A stretch of DNA of 64,000 nt from Xanthobacter tagetidis (GTDB lineage Bacteria > Pseudomonadota > Alphaproteobacteria > Rhizobiales > Xanthobacteraceae): NCBI RefSeq assembly GCF_003667445.1, contig NZ_RCTF01000007.1, forward strand, positions 124,001-188,000, written 5' to 3'. Below the pieces are notes generated by a model. The model worked only from the letters and a program-made list of their open reading frames with translations. It was not told where the DNA came from and made no database searches. A program made the translations under genes and the position numbers. Shown here piece by piece: positions 18,386-27,934 of this stretch; the stretch's first letter is position 1, and each line of letters begins with the position of its first letter.

Positions 18386-19738
18386 ATGGACCAGCAGGCG
18401 GCGGCATCGGCGGACCTCGTCATCGGCGAGGGGCGGCTTCTGTCCGCCCATCCGCTCAGGGCGGCGGTGCTGGGCGAGCTGCATGCCCGCCCGTTCGTGC
18501 CGGCGCAGACGCCGCGGCGCTTCCTGCATGCCGGCTTCCTCCTGGACGCCGCCGCCGCCCAGAAGGACCGCGCCGCCATCGCCGAGCTGTGCGCCTCGCG
18601 CGGCATGCCCGCGCCGGCACCGGGCGCCAAGCACCATTCGGTGTCGTTCGGCGGCGCGAACCTGCGCTGGGAGAGCCACGCGGAATTCTGCACCTACACC
18701 TGGGACATGCCGTGCCCGGAGATCGTGCCCGGCGGGCTGCCGTTCCAGCCGCCGGCGGTGACGCTGGCAAGCCCGTTCGGCGAGGTGCCCCAGCCCGGCC
18801 CGCTGCTGGTGGCGGTGGACCTCCACCTCGTGACCGACACCGCCGAGGACTTCCTGCTCGACAAGGTGTTCGACCGCGCCAGCCTTGCCCGCTCGGACGT
18901 GGGCGACGGCCAGGCCGAGATCGCCACCGACTTCATGGCCGACCCCTCCGGCTTCGTTCGCATCCTGGTGCGCGACCGGGGCCTGGGCGCCGAGGCGGCC
19001 GGCGCGCTGGTGCAGCGCCTGCTGGAGGTCGAGACCTATCGCACGCTCGCGCTGCTCGGGCTGCCGGAGGCGCAGCGTCTGTCTCCCGTTATCTCGCGCA
19101 TCGAGGGCCGCCTCGCCGGCGCGGCCAAGGAGATGACGCTGACCGAGGGCCTCGCGGCCAATAACGAATTGCTGGACGAACTGGTGGCGCTCGCCTCCGA
19201 GATCGAGGCCGGGGCCACCGCCTCGCTGTTCCGCTTCGGCGCCAGCCGCGCTTACATGGAGATCGTGCGGCTGCGCCTTGCCGCGATCCGCGAGGTGGCG
19301 GTGCCGGGCTTTCCCACCTGGCAGCAATTCCTCGACCGCCGCATGGCCCCCGCCATGCGCACCTGCTTCGCGGTGGAGGACCGGCAGGAGAAGATCGCGG
19401 GCAAGCTCGCCAACGCCGCTGACCTGCTGCGCACCCGCGTGGACGTGGAGCTGGAGCAGCAGAACCGCGACCTGCTGAGCGCCATGAACGAGCGGACCCG
19501 CCTGCAATTGCGCCTCCAGCGCACGGTGGAGGGGCTCTCGGTCGCCGCCATCTCCTATTACGTGGTCAGCCTCGTCCACCATGTGTTCGCCGGCATCCAC
19601 GAGAGCGGCATCGACGCCCGCCTCACCGGCCTCCATCTCGACGTGGGGCTGCTCACCGCGCTGTCCGTGCCGGTGGCGGTGCTGGGGGTCTGGTCGGTGG
19701 TGCGCCGCATCCGCAGCGCGCACGGCGACGACGACTGA
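18386..19738 (+). CDS. DUF3422-family membrane-anchored protein
   Basis: A protein of about 450 residues matching the DUF3422 pattern: HPLRAAVLGELHARPF near the N-terminus, then a largely helical body. Two hydrophobic helices near the C-terminus (LSVAAISYYVVSLVHHVF and VGLLTALSVPVAVLGVWSVV) suggest an inner-membrane anchor with most of the protein in the cytoplasm. The function is unknown. An in-frame ATG at 18344 would add 14 residues. Neither start has a well-spaced ribosome site; AGGAGAAG at 18360-18367 lies 18 bases before the chosen one. It is separate from the exporter genes by about 120 bases. Confidence 0.8.
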   Translation: MDQQAAASADLVIGEGRLLSAHPLRAAVLGELHARPFVPAQTPRRFLHAGFLLDAAAAQKDRAAIAELCASRGMPAPAPGAKHHSVSFGGANLRWESHAEFCTYTWDMPCPEIVPGGLPFQPPAVTLASPFGEVPQPGPLLVAVDLHLVTDTAEDFLLDKVFDRASLARSDVGDGQAEIATDFMADPSGFVRILVRDRGLGAEAAGALVQRLLEVETYRTLALLGLPEAQRLSPVISRIEGRLAGAAKEMTLTEGLAANNELLDELVALASEIEAGATASLFRFGASRAYMEIVRLRLAAIREVAVPGFPTWQQFLDRRMAPAMRTCFAVEDRQEKIAGKLANAADLLRTRVDVELEQQNRDLLSAMNERTRLQLRLQRTVEGLSVAAISYYVVSLVHHVFAGIHESGIDARLTGLHLDVGLLTALSVPVAVLGVWSVVRRIRSAHGDDD

Positions 19739-19903
19739 CCCAGCGTCATGCGGGCACCGGCGCAAAGGCACATTGCCGCAGAGCGCGGATGCGCGCCGGC
19801 GCGGGACACCCTATCTAGGACGGGACGGCCGCGCAGCGGCCCCCTCCTTCCGCCCGGCCTGCCTTCAAGGCGCGCCAGGGCCAGCCATTCCCAAGGACCC
19901 GCC

Positions 19904-20551
19904 ATGGACCAGCAGCCCATCCAGATCGCCATCGTGCCCGTCACGCCGTTCCAGCAGAACGCCTCCATCGTCTGGTGCACCAGCACCATGAAGGGCGCGG
20001 TGGTGGACCCCGGCGGCGACCTCGACAAGATCCGCGCCGCTATCGCCGAGACCGGCGCCGAGATCGAGAAGATCGTGCTCACCCACGGCCATGTGGACCA
20101 TGCCGCCGGCGCCGCCGAGCTGGCGGAGAGCCTGAACGTGCCGGTGGAAGGCCCGCACGCGGCCGACCAGTTCATCATCGACGGCATCCCCGACATGGCC
20201 GCGAAGTACGGCATCGCCGGCGCCCGCGCGGTGACGCCGGACCGCTACATGGTGGAGGGCGACACGCTCAAGGTGGGCGACCTCGACTTCGAGGTGCTGC
20301 ACGTGCCCGGCCACACGCCCGGCCACCTCGTCTATGTCTACAAGCCGGCCGGCATCGCCATCGTCGGCGACACGCTGTTCCGCGGCTCGGTCGGGCGCAC
20401 CGACTTTCCCTATGGCAGCCATGACGCGCTGATCTCCGGCATCGTCGAGAAGCTGCTGCCGCTCGGCGACGCCACCGTGTGCCTGCCGGGGCACGGGCCG
20501 CTCACCAGCATCGGCGACGAGCGGGCGTCCAACCCGTTCCTGCCGCGTTGA
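19904..20551 (+). CDS. Metallo-beta-lactamase-fold hydrolase (YcbL/glyoxalase II-like)
   Basis: A 215-residue metallo-hydrolase. It contains THGHVDHAAGA, the HxHxDH zinc motif, then PGHTPGHLVYV, GDTLFRGSVGRTDFP and LPGHGPLT, which supply the remaining ligands. It is the short glyoxalase-II-like form without the C-terminal glutathione-binding domain, as in YcbL. The second glyoxalase II gene in this window, at 48075, has that domain. The frame is open 52 codons upstream of the chosen ATG, but homologues begin near PIQIAIVPVTPFQQN. The next gene starts just 8 bases after the stop. Confidence 0.87.
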   Translation: MDQQPIQIAIVPVTPFQQNASIVWCTSTMKGAVVDPGGDLDKIRAAIAETGAEIEKIVLTHGHVDHAAGAAELAESLNVPVEGPHAADQFIIDGIPDMAAKYGIAGARAVTPDRYMVEGDTLKVGDLDFEVLHVPGHTPGHLVYVYKPAGIAIVGDTLFRGSVGRTDFPYGSHDALISGIVEKLLPLGDATVCLPGHGPLTSIGDERASNPFLPR

Positions 20552-20559
20552 GCCGGCCC

Positions 20560-21258
20560 GTGCGCTACGCGGTCTATCTCGCCCCCGCCGCCGACAGCGC
20601 CTTGTGGCGCTTCGGGTGCGCCATCCTCGGCCGCGACGCCGAGACCGGCGCCGAGCCGGCGCCTCCCGACCTCGCCGGCTTCGACGCCGAGCGCTGGCGC
20701 GAGATCACCGCGGAGCCGCGCCGCTACGGCTTCCACGGCACGCTGAAGGCGCCGTTCAGCCTCAAGCCGGGCCTCGACGAGGCGGCCTTGCTTGAGGCGG
20801 TGGCGGCGGTGGCGGCGGAGCACCGACCGTTCGAGCTGCCGCCGCTGGCGGTGTCGGCGATCGGCCGCTTCGTGGCGCTCACCCCTCAGGTCGCCGTGCC
20901 GACGCTCGACGACATTGCCGCCTGCGTGGTGACCGACCTCGACCCGCTGCGCGCGCCGCTGACCGACGGGGAGCGTGCGCGCCGCAGGCCGCACCTCTTG
21001 AGCCCGCGCCAGGTGGAACTGCTCGACACCTGCGGCTACCCCTACGTGCTGGAGGAGTTCCGCTTCCACATGACGCTGACCGGCCCGCTGGGCGAGGCCG
21101 AGCAGGGGCACGCGCTGAACGCGCTGGCCGACGCCTTCGCCGCCTCCGGGGCGCGGGTGCCGGCCGAGATCACCGACCTCGCGGTGTTCGCGGAGCCGGC
21201 GCGGGGCGCGCCGTTCCGCCTGATCCAGCGCATGCCGCTGGGCGTCGCGGTGGATTGA
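20560..21258 (+). CDS. DUF1045 protein, 2H phosphoesterase superfamily
   Basis: A protein of about 232 residues starting at GTG (VRYAVYLAPAADS). Two H-x-T motifs, HGTLKAPF near residue 58 and FHMTLTGPL near residue 168, are the paired catalytic signature of 2H phosphoesterases. The whole pattern fits DUF1045, whose members are often found in phosphonate (phn) operons. No phn gene is visible here, so the substrate is open; cyclic phosphodiesters are the superfamily norm. A TTG at 20548 is an alternative start overlapping the previous stop. It is probably co-transcribed with the metallo-hydrolase. Confidence 0.8.
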   Translation: MRYAVYLAPAADSALWRFGCAILGRDAETGAEPAPPDLAGFDAERWREITAEPRRYGFHGTLKAPFSLKPGLDEAALLEAVAAVAAEHRPFELPPLAVSAIGRFVALTPQVAVPTLDDIAACVVTDLDPLRAPLTDGERARRRPHLLSPRQVELLDTCGYPYVLEEFRFHMTLTGPLGEAEQGHALNALADAFAASGARVPAEITDLAVFAEPARGAPFRLIQRMPLGVAVD

Positions 21259-21323
21259 TACCCCGCGCGTGCGGGCCGCGCCGCCTCCCCTTCCTGCCCG
21301 AACGGTGCTATCGAGGAGCGACC

Positions 21324-22337
21324 ATGCGTCCCAAGGCTCACTCAGCTCCGGCAGACCCCGTGCCGCACATCCATTCCGCCTCGGTCGTTTCCGCGCTCGC
21401 CACGGTGGAGGCCGAGCAGGCGGGCCTCGCCGCGCTCAAGACCGCGCTGGAGGGCCCGCTCGGACCCGCCTTCGAGGTGGCGGTGGCGACGATCCAGAAC
21501 GCCCGCGGCCGGGTGGTCGTCACCGGCATGGGCAAGAGCGGGCATGTGGGGCGCAAGATCGCCGCCACGCTCGCCTCCACCGGCACGCCGGCCCATTACG
21601 TCCATCCCGCCGAGGCGAGCCACGGCGACCTCGGCATGATCACTGCCGACGACGTGATCGTCGCCCTCTCCTGGTCCGGCGAGACCGTGGAGCTGCGCGA
21701 CCTCGTCGACTATTCGCGGCGCTTCGACGTGCCGCTCATCGCCTTCACCTCGAACCCCGAGAGCGCGCTCGCCACCAGCGCCAGCGTGGTGCTGGCGCTG
21801 CCGATCGCGCCCGAGGCCTGCCCGCACGGGCTCGCGCCCACCACCTCCACTTTGATGCAGCTCGCGCTCGGCGACGCGCTGGCGGTGGCGCTGCTGCAGA
21901 ACCGCGGCTTCACCGCGCTCGACTTCCGCCAGCTCCACCCCGGCGGCAAGCTGGGCGCCAGCCTGAAGTTCGTGCGCGACGTGATGCGCGGCGGCGACGC
22001 GGTGCCGCTGGTCGGCGGCGACACGCGGATGGGCGAGGCGCTGGTGGAGATGAGCGCCAAGGGCCTTGGCTGCGTCGGCGTGGTGGGCGAAGACGGCCGG
22101 CTGCTCGGCATCGTCACCGACGGCGACCTGCGCCGGCACATGTCCAACGACCTGACCGCCCGCGCCGCGCGCGAGATCATGACGCCGGCGCCCAAGACCG
22201 TGCGGCCGGACCAGCTCGCCTCCGAGGCGCTGCTGCTGCTGAACTCGAAGGCGATCACCGCGCTCCTGGTGGTGGAGGACGGCAAGCCGGTGGGCGTGCT
22301 CCACATCCACGACCTGCTGCGCACCGGCATCGCCTGA
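21324..22337 (+). CDS. kdsD: Arabinose-5-phosphate isomerase
   Basis: A 337-residue KpsF/GutQ-type protein. The N-terminal SIS domain has VVVTGMGKSGHVGRKIAATLASTG and VALSWSGETVELRDL. Two CBS domains follow near residues 210-335 (VMRGGDAVPLV, GIVTDGDLRRHM, VGVLHIHDLLR). It interconverts ribulose-5-phosphate and arabinose-5-phosphate, the first committed step to KDO for lipopolysaccharide. The ATG at 21324 has a GAGGAG ribosome site. Just after the stop there is a partial copy of the palindromic repeat, whose gctttcggcggccttttgcg part may end transcription. Confidence 0.92.
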   Translation: MRPKAHSAPADPVPHIHSASVVSALATVEAEQAGLAALKTALEGPLGPAFEVAVATIQNARGRVVVTGMGKSGHVGRKIAATLASTGTPAHYVHPAEASHGDLGMITADDVIVALSWSGETVELRDLVDYSRRFDVPLIAFTSNPESALATSASVVLALPIAPEACPHGLAPTTSTLMQLALGDALAVALLQNRGFTALDFRQLHPGGKLGASLKFVRDVMRGGDAVPLVGGDTRMGEALVEMSAKGLGCVGVVGEDGRLLGIVTDGDLRRHMSNDLTARAAREIMTPAPKTVRPDQLASEALLLLNSKAITALLVVEDGKPVGVLHIHDLLRTGIA

Positions 22338-22354
22338 GGGCGGCCGGGTTCTGA

Positions 22355-22440
22355 AGCGCTTTCGGCGGCCTTTTGCGCTGGGCCCCGGCTCTCCTTCCAC
22401 TGCGCTGACGCTCCGTTGCAGTCGGCCGGGGCGCGGGGGA
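22355..22440 (+). repeat. Palindromic repeat, second module only
   Basis: This copy holds the mini-hairpin (ctttcggcggccttttgcg) and the module that runs from gggccccggctctcc to gtcggccggggcgcg, whose ends pair with each other. It is nearly identical to the second halves of the copies at 22773-22952 and 23016-23205. It lies between kdsD and the GIY-YIG gene. Confidence 0.8.
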
Positions 22441-22480
22441 CAGGCATCGCGCGCAATCCTGCGTTGCGCTATCGTCGGCC

Positions 22481-22771
22481 ATGTCCGGCTTCGCCGTCTA
22501 CATCCTTGCGAGTGGCCGCAACGGGACGCTCTATGTGGGCGTCACGAACGACCTTGCCCGCCGCCTGTTCGAGCATCGCTCCGGCGCCGTGCCCGGCTTC
22601 ACGCGGGAGTACGGGGTACATCTCCTCGTGCACGTGGACCTGTTCGACGACCTCGACGCCGCCCGCGCCCATGAGCGCCGCCTGAAGAAATGGCACCGCG
22701 ACTGGAAGCTGGCGCTGATCGAGCGCGACAATCCCGACTGGCGCGACCTCGCCGATGACTGGTTCAGCTAA
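22481..22771 (+). CDS. Single-domain GIY-YIG nuclease
   Basis: A 96-residue protein that is essentially one GIY-YIG domain. VYILASGRNGTLYVGVTNDLARRLFEH supplies the two signature strands (in variant form, VYI and YVG) and the catalytic arginine. A glutamate lies in AHERRLKKWHRDWK. It resembles the small UPF0213/COG2827 proteins that are often multicopy in Rhizobiales genomes (recalled, not checked). Its substrate is unknown. It is tightly flanked by copies of the palindromic repeat on both sides, which suggests that the gene and repeats move or persist together. Confidence 0.88.
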   Translation: MSGFAVYILASGRNGTLYVGVTNDLARRLFEHRSGAVPGFTREYGVHLLVHVDLFDDLDAARAHERRLKKWHRDWKLALIERDNPDWRDLADDWFS

Positions 22772-22772
22772 C

Positions 22773-22952
22773 TCCGTTCCCCGGACCAGCGACGGCGCAG
22801 CCGGAGCGCCGATCCGGGGTCCAGGGGAAAGTCCCGCGCAGCGGGCAAAACCTTTCGGCCGCCGGTTTCAGAAGCGCCTTCGGCGGCCTTTTGCGCTGGG
22901 CCCCGGCTCTCCTTCCACTACGCTGACGCTCCGTTGCAGTCGGCCGGGGCGC
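22773..22952 (+). repeat. Composite palindromic repeat, complete copy 1
   Basis: A first module runs from ccgttccccggacc to tccggggtccag, its ends being inverted. A variable centre and the mini-hairpin gcgccttcggcggc come next. A second module runs from gggccccggctctcc to ggccggggcgcg. The second module is itself an imperfect reverse complement of the first. The whole therefore looks like a BIME-type pair of REP-like hairpins. It begins right after the GIY-YIG stop codon. Confidence 0.8.
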
Positions 22953-23015
22953 GAGGGCGGGGCAGGCCAGCGACCGTCCTCTCGAACTATTCACCGTGCG
23001 ACGGCGCTCCTTTGG

Positions 23016-23205
23016 CCGTTCCCCGGACCGGCGACGGCGCAGACGGAGTGTCGATCCGGGGTCCAGCGCAGAACGTCCGCGCAGCGGGCGAGACCTTCAG
23101 GCTGCCGGTTTCAGCAGCGCCTGCGGCGGCCTTTTTTTGCGCTGGGCCCCGGCTCTCCTTCCACTGCGCTGCCGCTTCGTTGCAGTCGGCCGGGGCGCGG
23201 GGGCT
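23016..23205 (+). repeat. Composite palindromic repeat, complete copy 2
   Basis: This copy has the same order of modules as 22773-22952, with scattered substitutions (for example ccggaccggcgacggcgcag) and an extended T-run in the centre (ggcctttttttgcgc). Together with the preceding copy it fills most of the gene-free stretch 22772-23286. The remaining bases hold nothing else I can recognise. Confidence 0.8.
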
Positions 23206-23286
23206 TGCGGATGGGGGAGAAGGTGGCAAGCTGGGGCGGTGCGCCTATGTCTACGCATCCGCAACAGGTCAGGGATTTAGAGTAAA

Positions 23287-24075
23287 ATGAATAGGGATAA
23301 GGCTATTCAAATCATAGAGCGACAGAAAGCGTTCATATCTGAGCTTAGAGGCTGCTCCCGAAACGATCAGAATTTCATCAAATGGAAGCGCGACACAGAA
23401 GTTGCATTGGAGAAGATTTTTGGCGTGAAAAGTCGAAATGTAAGTGAATTTTCAGATATTGGCTTCAGTCCATCGGTATTTTCTATTCCTGTAGAAGAAA
23501 AACAAATCAGAAGTGCATATAATAAGGGGATGCAAAAAGCTGAGGCCATTCTCTCATCAATATTAGATGAAATAATAAATTATGGAACAGGAATCGATAA
23601 TTATGAAACTGAAGTGAATGCTATATCGACAATCGAACGAATTTGTCTAAAATTTCACGCGGTCGCTAGGCAGCTACGCGCCAGACATTCCAATCGTCAA
23701 ACGTTGGAAATCGAAGATGAGTATGATGTACAAGATTTAATGCATGCTCTTCTAAAGATAAATTTTGACGATATTCGACCAGAAGAATGGACCCCCAGCA
23801 ACTCGGGAGGCTCGGCACGAGTCGACTTTCTCTTGAAAAAAGAAAAGATTGTAATTGAAATAAAAAAGACGCGCACCTCGCTGAAGCCAAGCGAGATTGG
23901 GGCTCAGTTATTGGTCGACATTGCGCGATATCGACAGCACCCAGATTGTGAACTTCTATTTTGCTTTATATATGATCCGGAAGGAATAATTGGGAACCCG
24001 ATCGGGTTCGAGCGCGATCTTGAAAATTCGGGTTCAGACCTGAAGGTTCGCACGATCGTCGGGCCGAAAGGTTAG
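23287..24075 (+). CDS. PD-(D/E)XK nuclease-like protein, AT-rich, probably acquired
   Basis: A 262-residue protein. The N-terminal ~140 residues are helical and unrecognised. The C-terminal part has DVQDLMHALLKINFDDIRPEEWTP, then SARVDFLLKKEKIVIEIKKT. In that last stretch Asp (about 180), Glu (about 191) and Lys fit the D...ExK nuclease core. RYRQHPDCELLFCFIYDPEG follows. I recall this C-terminal block from PD-(D/E)XK restriction-like proteins (DpnII/MboI-like Pfam group), but could not check it. Base composition is far lower in GC than every neighbour: some 60-base lines are near one-third GC. Arg/Lys and codon choice differ too. It follows the repeat array directly. A defence or mobile-element role is inferred. 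Confidence 0.75.
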   Translation: MNRDKAIQIIERQKAFISELRGCSRNDQNFIKWKRDTEVALEKIFGVKSRNVSEFSDIGFSPSVFSIPVEEKQIRSAYNKGMQKAEAILSSILDEIINYGTGIDNYETEVNAISTIERICLKFHAVARQLRARHSNRQTLEIEDEYDVQDLMHALLKINFDDIRPEEWTPSNSGGSARVDFLLKKEKIVIEIKKTRTSLKPSEIGAQLLVDIARYRQHPDCELLFCFIYDPEGIIGNPIGFERDLENSGSDLKVRTIVGPKG

Positions 24076-24103
24076 ATCACAGGCCGTACATGCTGGTTAG
24101 TGA

Positions 24104-24121
24104 GAGGGGCTGCAGCCCCTC
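24104..24121. terminator. Perfect palindrome between convergent genes (bidirectional terminator candidate)
   Basis: gaggggctgcagcccctc is an 18-bp perfect palindrome. It lies between the end of the AT-rich nuclease gene (plus strand) and the end of ettA (minus strand). It can fold as a hairpin from either side but has no T-run. Confidence 0.4.
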
Positions 24122-24124
24122 CCC

Positions 24125-25780
<1,656 letters not shown>

Positions 25781-26067
25781 GGGCCGCCGTCTCCTGGAAA
25801 AGGGATGCGGGAAAGTTGCCGCTTTCTAGCCTCCGCCGATGGCACCGGCAAGGCGGCGCCGGCCGACCGGCCAGCCGGCCTGCGGCCAGACCACGCGCGG
25901 CCGCCGAAGGCCCTTCGCCAAAGGCCGGGGCCGAAGGACGTCGCGGATCAAGAGTGCCCGGCGGCGGCGGGTGGCGCGGGACCCGTCACGCCGAGGCGCG
26001 CCTGCCGGGCGGCGGGGACGCCGGGGCAGGGCGGGAGCGCCTGTGCACAGGGGGCGCAGAAAGCCTG
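25781..26067. other. Gene-free stretch upstream of ettA
   Basis: This is GC-rich sequence between the ettA start and the tRNA-Gly promoter. The open frames here show no protein-like pattern, and I see no repeat or hairpin that stands out. Confidence 0.5.
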
Positions 26068-26096
26068 TTGCAATCCCCTCCGGCTTTTGGCATAGA
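26068..26096 (+). promoter_or_regulatory. Probable promoter of tRNA-Gly
   Basis: TTGCAA at 26068-26073 and CATAGA at 26091-26096 are separated by exactly 17 bases, and the mature tRNA begins 40 bases further on. The spacing and location fit a sigma-70-type promoter; both hexamers are imperfect. Confidence 0.45.
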
Positions 26097-26136
26097 CACG
26101 CACCTGCCGCGCGGGACACCGCGAGAGGCGATGGAT

Positions 26137-26211
26137 GCGGGTGTAGCTCAGGGGTAGAGCACAACCTTGCCAAGGTTGGGGTCGAGGGTTCGAATCCCTT
26201 CGCCCGCTCCA
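26137..26211 (+). tRNA. tRNA-Gly (anticodon GCC)
   Basis: A cloverleaf is readable directly. The acceptor stem gcgggtg pairs with cgcccgc (one G-T pair), followed by T and an encoded CCA. The D-arm is gctcaggggtagagc. The anticodon arm aaccttgccaaggtt carries GCC, and the T-arm is gagggttcgaatccctt. It reads GGC and GGT codons. Confidence 0.96.
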
Positions 26212-26242
26212 AATTTTCCCAATAAAATCTGATAGTTAGCAA

Positions 26243-26262
26243 GCGCCCTTCGGGGCGTTTTT
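26243..26262 (+). terminator. Intrinsic terminator of tRNA-Gly
   Basis: A five-base stem cgccc/gggcg closes a TTCG tetraloop and is followed by five T residues. It lies 32 bases after the tRNA 3' end. Confidence 0.8.
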
Positions 26263-26598
26263 GGATCGAGCGTGCTTCACCAGGCTGAAGAATCGGCGCC
26301 GTCTGGCCACCCGCTACCAACACCGCCGACAGCCACGGCTTCGTCCTCGGTGACGCCCTGCGTCATCCCGTTGTTTAAAGACTACGCTCCGGCCCGGAAC
26401 ACCGCAACTTGACCGTGACCATACAGGATCGAAGCCGGCGTTCGGCCCGTCCGTGCGCCGGCTGGATACTCGATCGAGCTCTCGACGACCTGCCTTGTGC
26501 CTGTAAAGATCAGCACGTCGGTCGCGGAAGCGCTCGCCTGTGCCAGATATGCTGATGTCACCGGCGCGACGCGGGCCTGTACAGCAGGGATGAGCCTC
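26263..26598. other. Gene-free stretch after tRNA-Gly
   Basis: No convincing gene. The sequence is somewhat less GC-rich than the surroundings. A minus-strand open frame (26382-26693) has a moderately protein-like segment around TPASILYGHGQVAVFRAGA, but it overlaps the next gene and matches nothing I know. It could be a remnant. Confidence 0.4.
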
Positions 26599-26985
26599 AT
26601 GGCGTACATCATTGCGATAGCCGTCATCGGCATCCTCCTTCTGCAATGGAGCGGCGCCATTCCCATGGATAGCGTCGGCGGCGCGCTCGTCATCGGCGCG
26701 GCTGTTCTTGCCGGTGCGCTGGCCGTCGCGCTCTACGAGGCCTGGAGCCGGAAGCGGGGCGTGCTCGGCTGGATCGTGAACATCCTCGTCGCATGCGCGG
26801 GCATGCTGCTGGCCGCGCCCCTCGGCGGAGCGGTGATGGCGCTGCTCCTCGCCCCGCTCATGAACGGCGCATCCTCGCTGGCCGCCGCGGGCGGCGCCCC
26901 GATGGCGATCGCGCTCGCGGGCCAGATGGCCATCGCACTGCTCGGCTCGTGGGGCGCGCTGGCGCTGGTGAACCGGTGGCGGTGA
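26599..26985 (+). CDS. Small hypothetical inner-membrane protein
   Basis: A protein of about 128 residues with four hydrophobic segments: MAYIIAIAVIGILLLQW, ALVIGAAVLAGALAVALY, GWIVNILVACAGMLLAAPLGGAVMALLLAPL and MAIALAGQMAIALLGSWGALAL. I do not recognise the family. The ATG at 26599 was chosen because AGGG lies eight bases before it; an ATG at 26590 and an open frame from 26497 are alternatives. The third and fourth segments are glycine- and alanine-rich. The downstream neighbour is convergent, and there is no operon context. Confidence 0.6.
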   Translation: MAYIIAIAVIGILLLQWSGAIPMDSVGGALVIGAAVLAGALAVALYEAWSRKRGVLGWIVNILVACAGMLLAAPLGGAVMALLLAPLMNGASSLAAAGGAPMAIALAGQMAIALLGSWGALALVNRWR

Positions 26986-27121
26986 CGATCCGGCGCCAGC
27001 CTACCGGCGGCTCGCGGCGAGAATGAGCGATGATGAGTACATTGTAGAAGCCGAACGGTTGTGGCGGATGGCCAGTCCGACGCGAACCCGTCTCTGCGGA
27101 GCGCGCCGGCCGCTCCCGCCT

Positions 27122-27934
27122 TCAGCGCCCGGCCTCGGCGCGGGCGGCGCGGATACGGTCCTTGAGGGCGGCAAGGCCGATGGCGCCCGGCACCACCGCA
27201 TTCCCCACCACATAGGCGGGCGTGCCGGCGATGCCCAGCGCGGCGGCGAGTCGGCGCGATTCCGTCAGCGTCGCGTCCACCTCCGCGCTCGCCATGTCGC
27301 GCTCGATCCGCGCGGGTTCGAGGCCGGCCGCCGTCGCGGCCGCCAGCGCCCGCTCGCGCGAGACGCCGCGCTCGGCCATCAGCGCCCGATGGAAGGCGAG
27401 GTATTTCGCGCCGCTCGGATCCTGCATCCGCACCGCCACCGCCACCCGCGCCGCCTCGGTCGAGGTCGGCCCGAGCACGGGCAGTTCCTTGAGCACGAAG
27501 CGGATGCCCGGGTCCTCGCCGATGAGCGCCACCATGTCGGCGAGCGCGCGTTTGCAGTAGCCGCAATTGTAATCCATGAACTCGACCACGGTGACATCGC
27601 CCTCGGGATTGCCGAGCGTCACCTGGTGCGGCGAGGCGAACAGCGCGGCCGCATTGGCGCGGATCGCCGGCGCCTTCTCCGCGGTCGCCTGGCGGCGGCT
27701 GCGCAGCAGCGCCTCGATGGCATCCTGCAGCACCTGCGGGTTGCGCGTCAGATAGTCCTTCACCACGCCCTCCACCACCTCGGGATGGCGCGCGAGATAC
27801 TCTTTCACGATGGCCTCCACCCGCGCGCGCTCTTTCTCGGCGGGCTCGGCGCGGGCGGTCGCGGGCCATGCCGCGCAGCAGACGGCGAGAGCGAACAGGA
27901 GGGAGCGGAGCGGCATCGTCATCGCGATCCTCAT
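27122..27934 (-). CDS. DsbA-family thiol:disulfide oxidoreductase (Com1/ScsC-like), exported
   Basis: A 270-residue periplasmic thioredoxin-fold protein. A signal peptide (MPLRSLLFALAVCCAAWPATARA) is followed by a helical N-terminal extension, typical of Com1/ScsC-like DsbA proteins (YLARHPEVVEGVVKDYLTRNPQVLQDAIEALL). The fold then begins at VTLGNPEGDVTVVEFMDYNCGYCKRAL. The active site is CGYC and the cis-proline loop is in GIAGTPAYVVGN. Its ATG overlaps the stop of the giant Cys-rich protein by four bases (ATGA), so the two are translationally coupled. The likely role is forming or isomerising disulfides in the two Cys-rich proteins of the same operon. That pairing is inferred from gene order. 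Confidence 0.88.
   Translation of the reverse strand: MRIAMTMPLRSLLFALAVCCAAWPATARAEPAEKERARVEAIVKEYLARHPEVVEGVVKDYLTRNPQVLQDAIEALLRSRRQATAEKAPAIRANAAALFASPHQVTLGNPEGDVTVVEFMDYNCGYCKRALADMVALIGEDPGIRFVLKELPVLGPTSTEAARVAVAVRMQDPSGAKYLAFHRALMAERGVSRERALAAATAAGLEPARIERDMASAEVDATLTESRRLAAALGIAGTPAYVVGNAVVPGAIGLAALKDRIRAARAEAGR

Noticed and set aside
22355-23205. CRISPR array
   Set aside because: Repeats are long (about 180 bp), palindromic and contain a gene; there are no short direct repeats with regular unique spacers anywhere in the window.
26382-26693. Minus-strand 103-codon frame after tRNA-Gly
   Set aside because: Part of it reads like protein, but it overlaps the membrane-protein gene, has no ribosome site and matches no family known to me. 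A remnant is possible.
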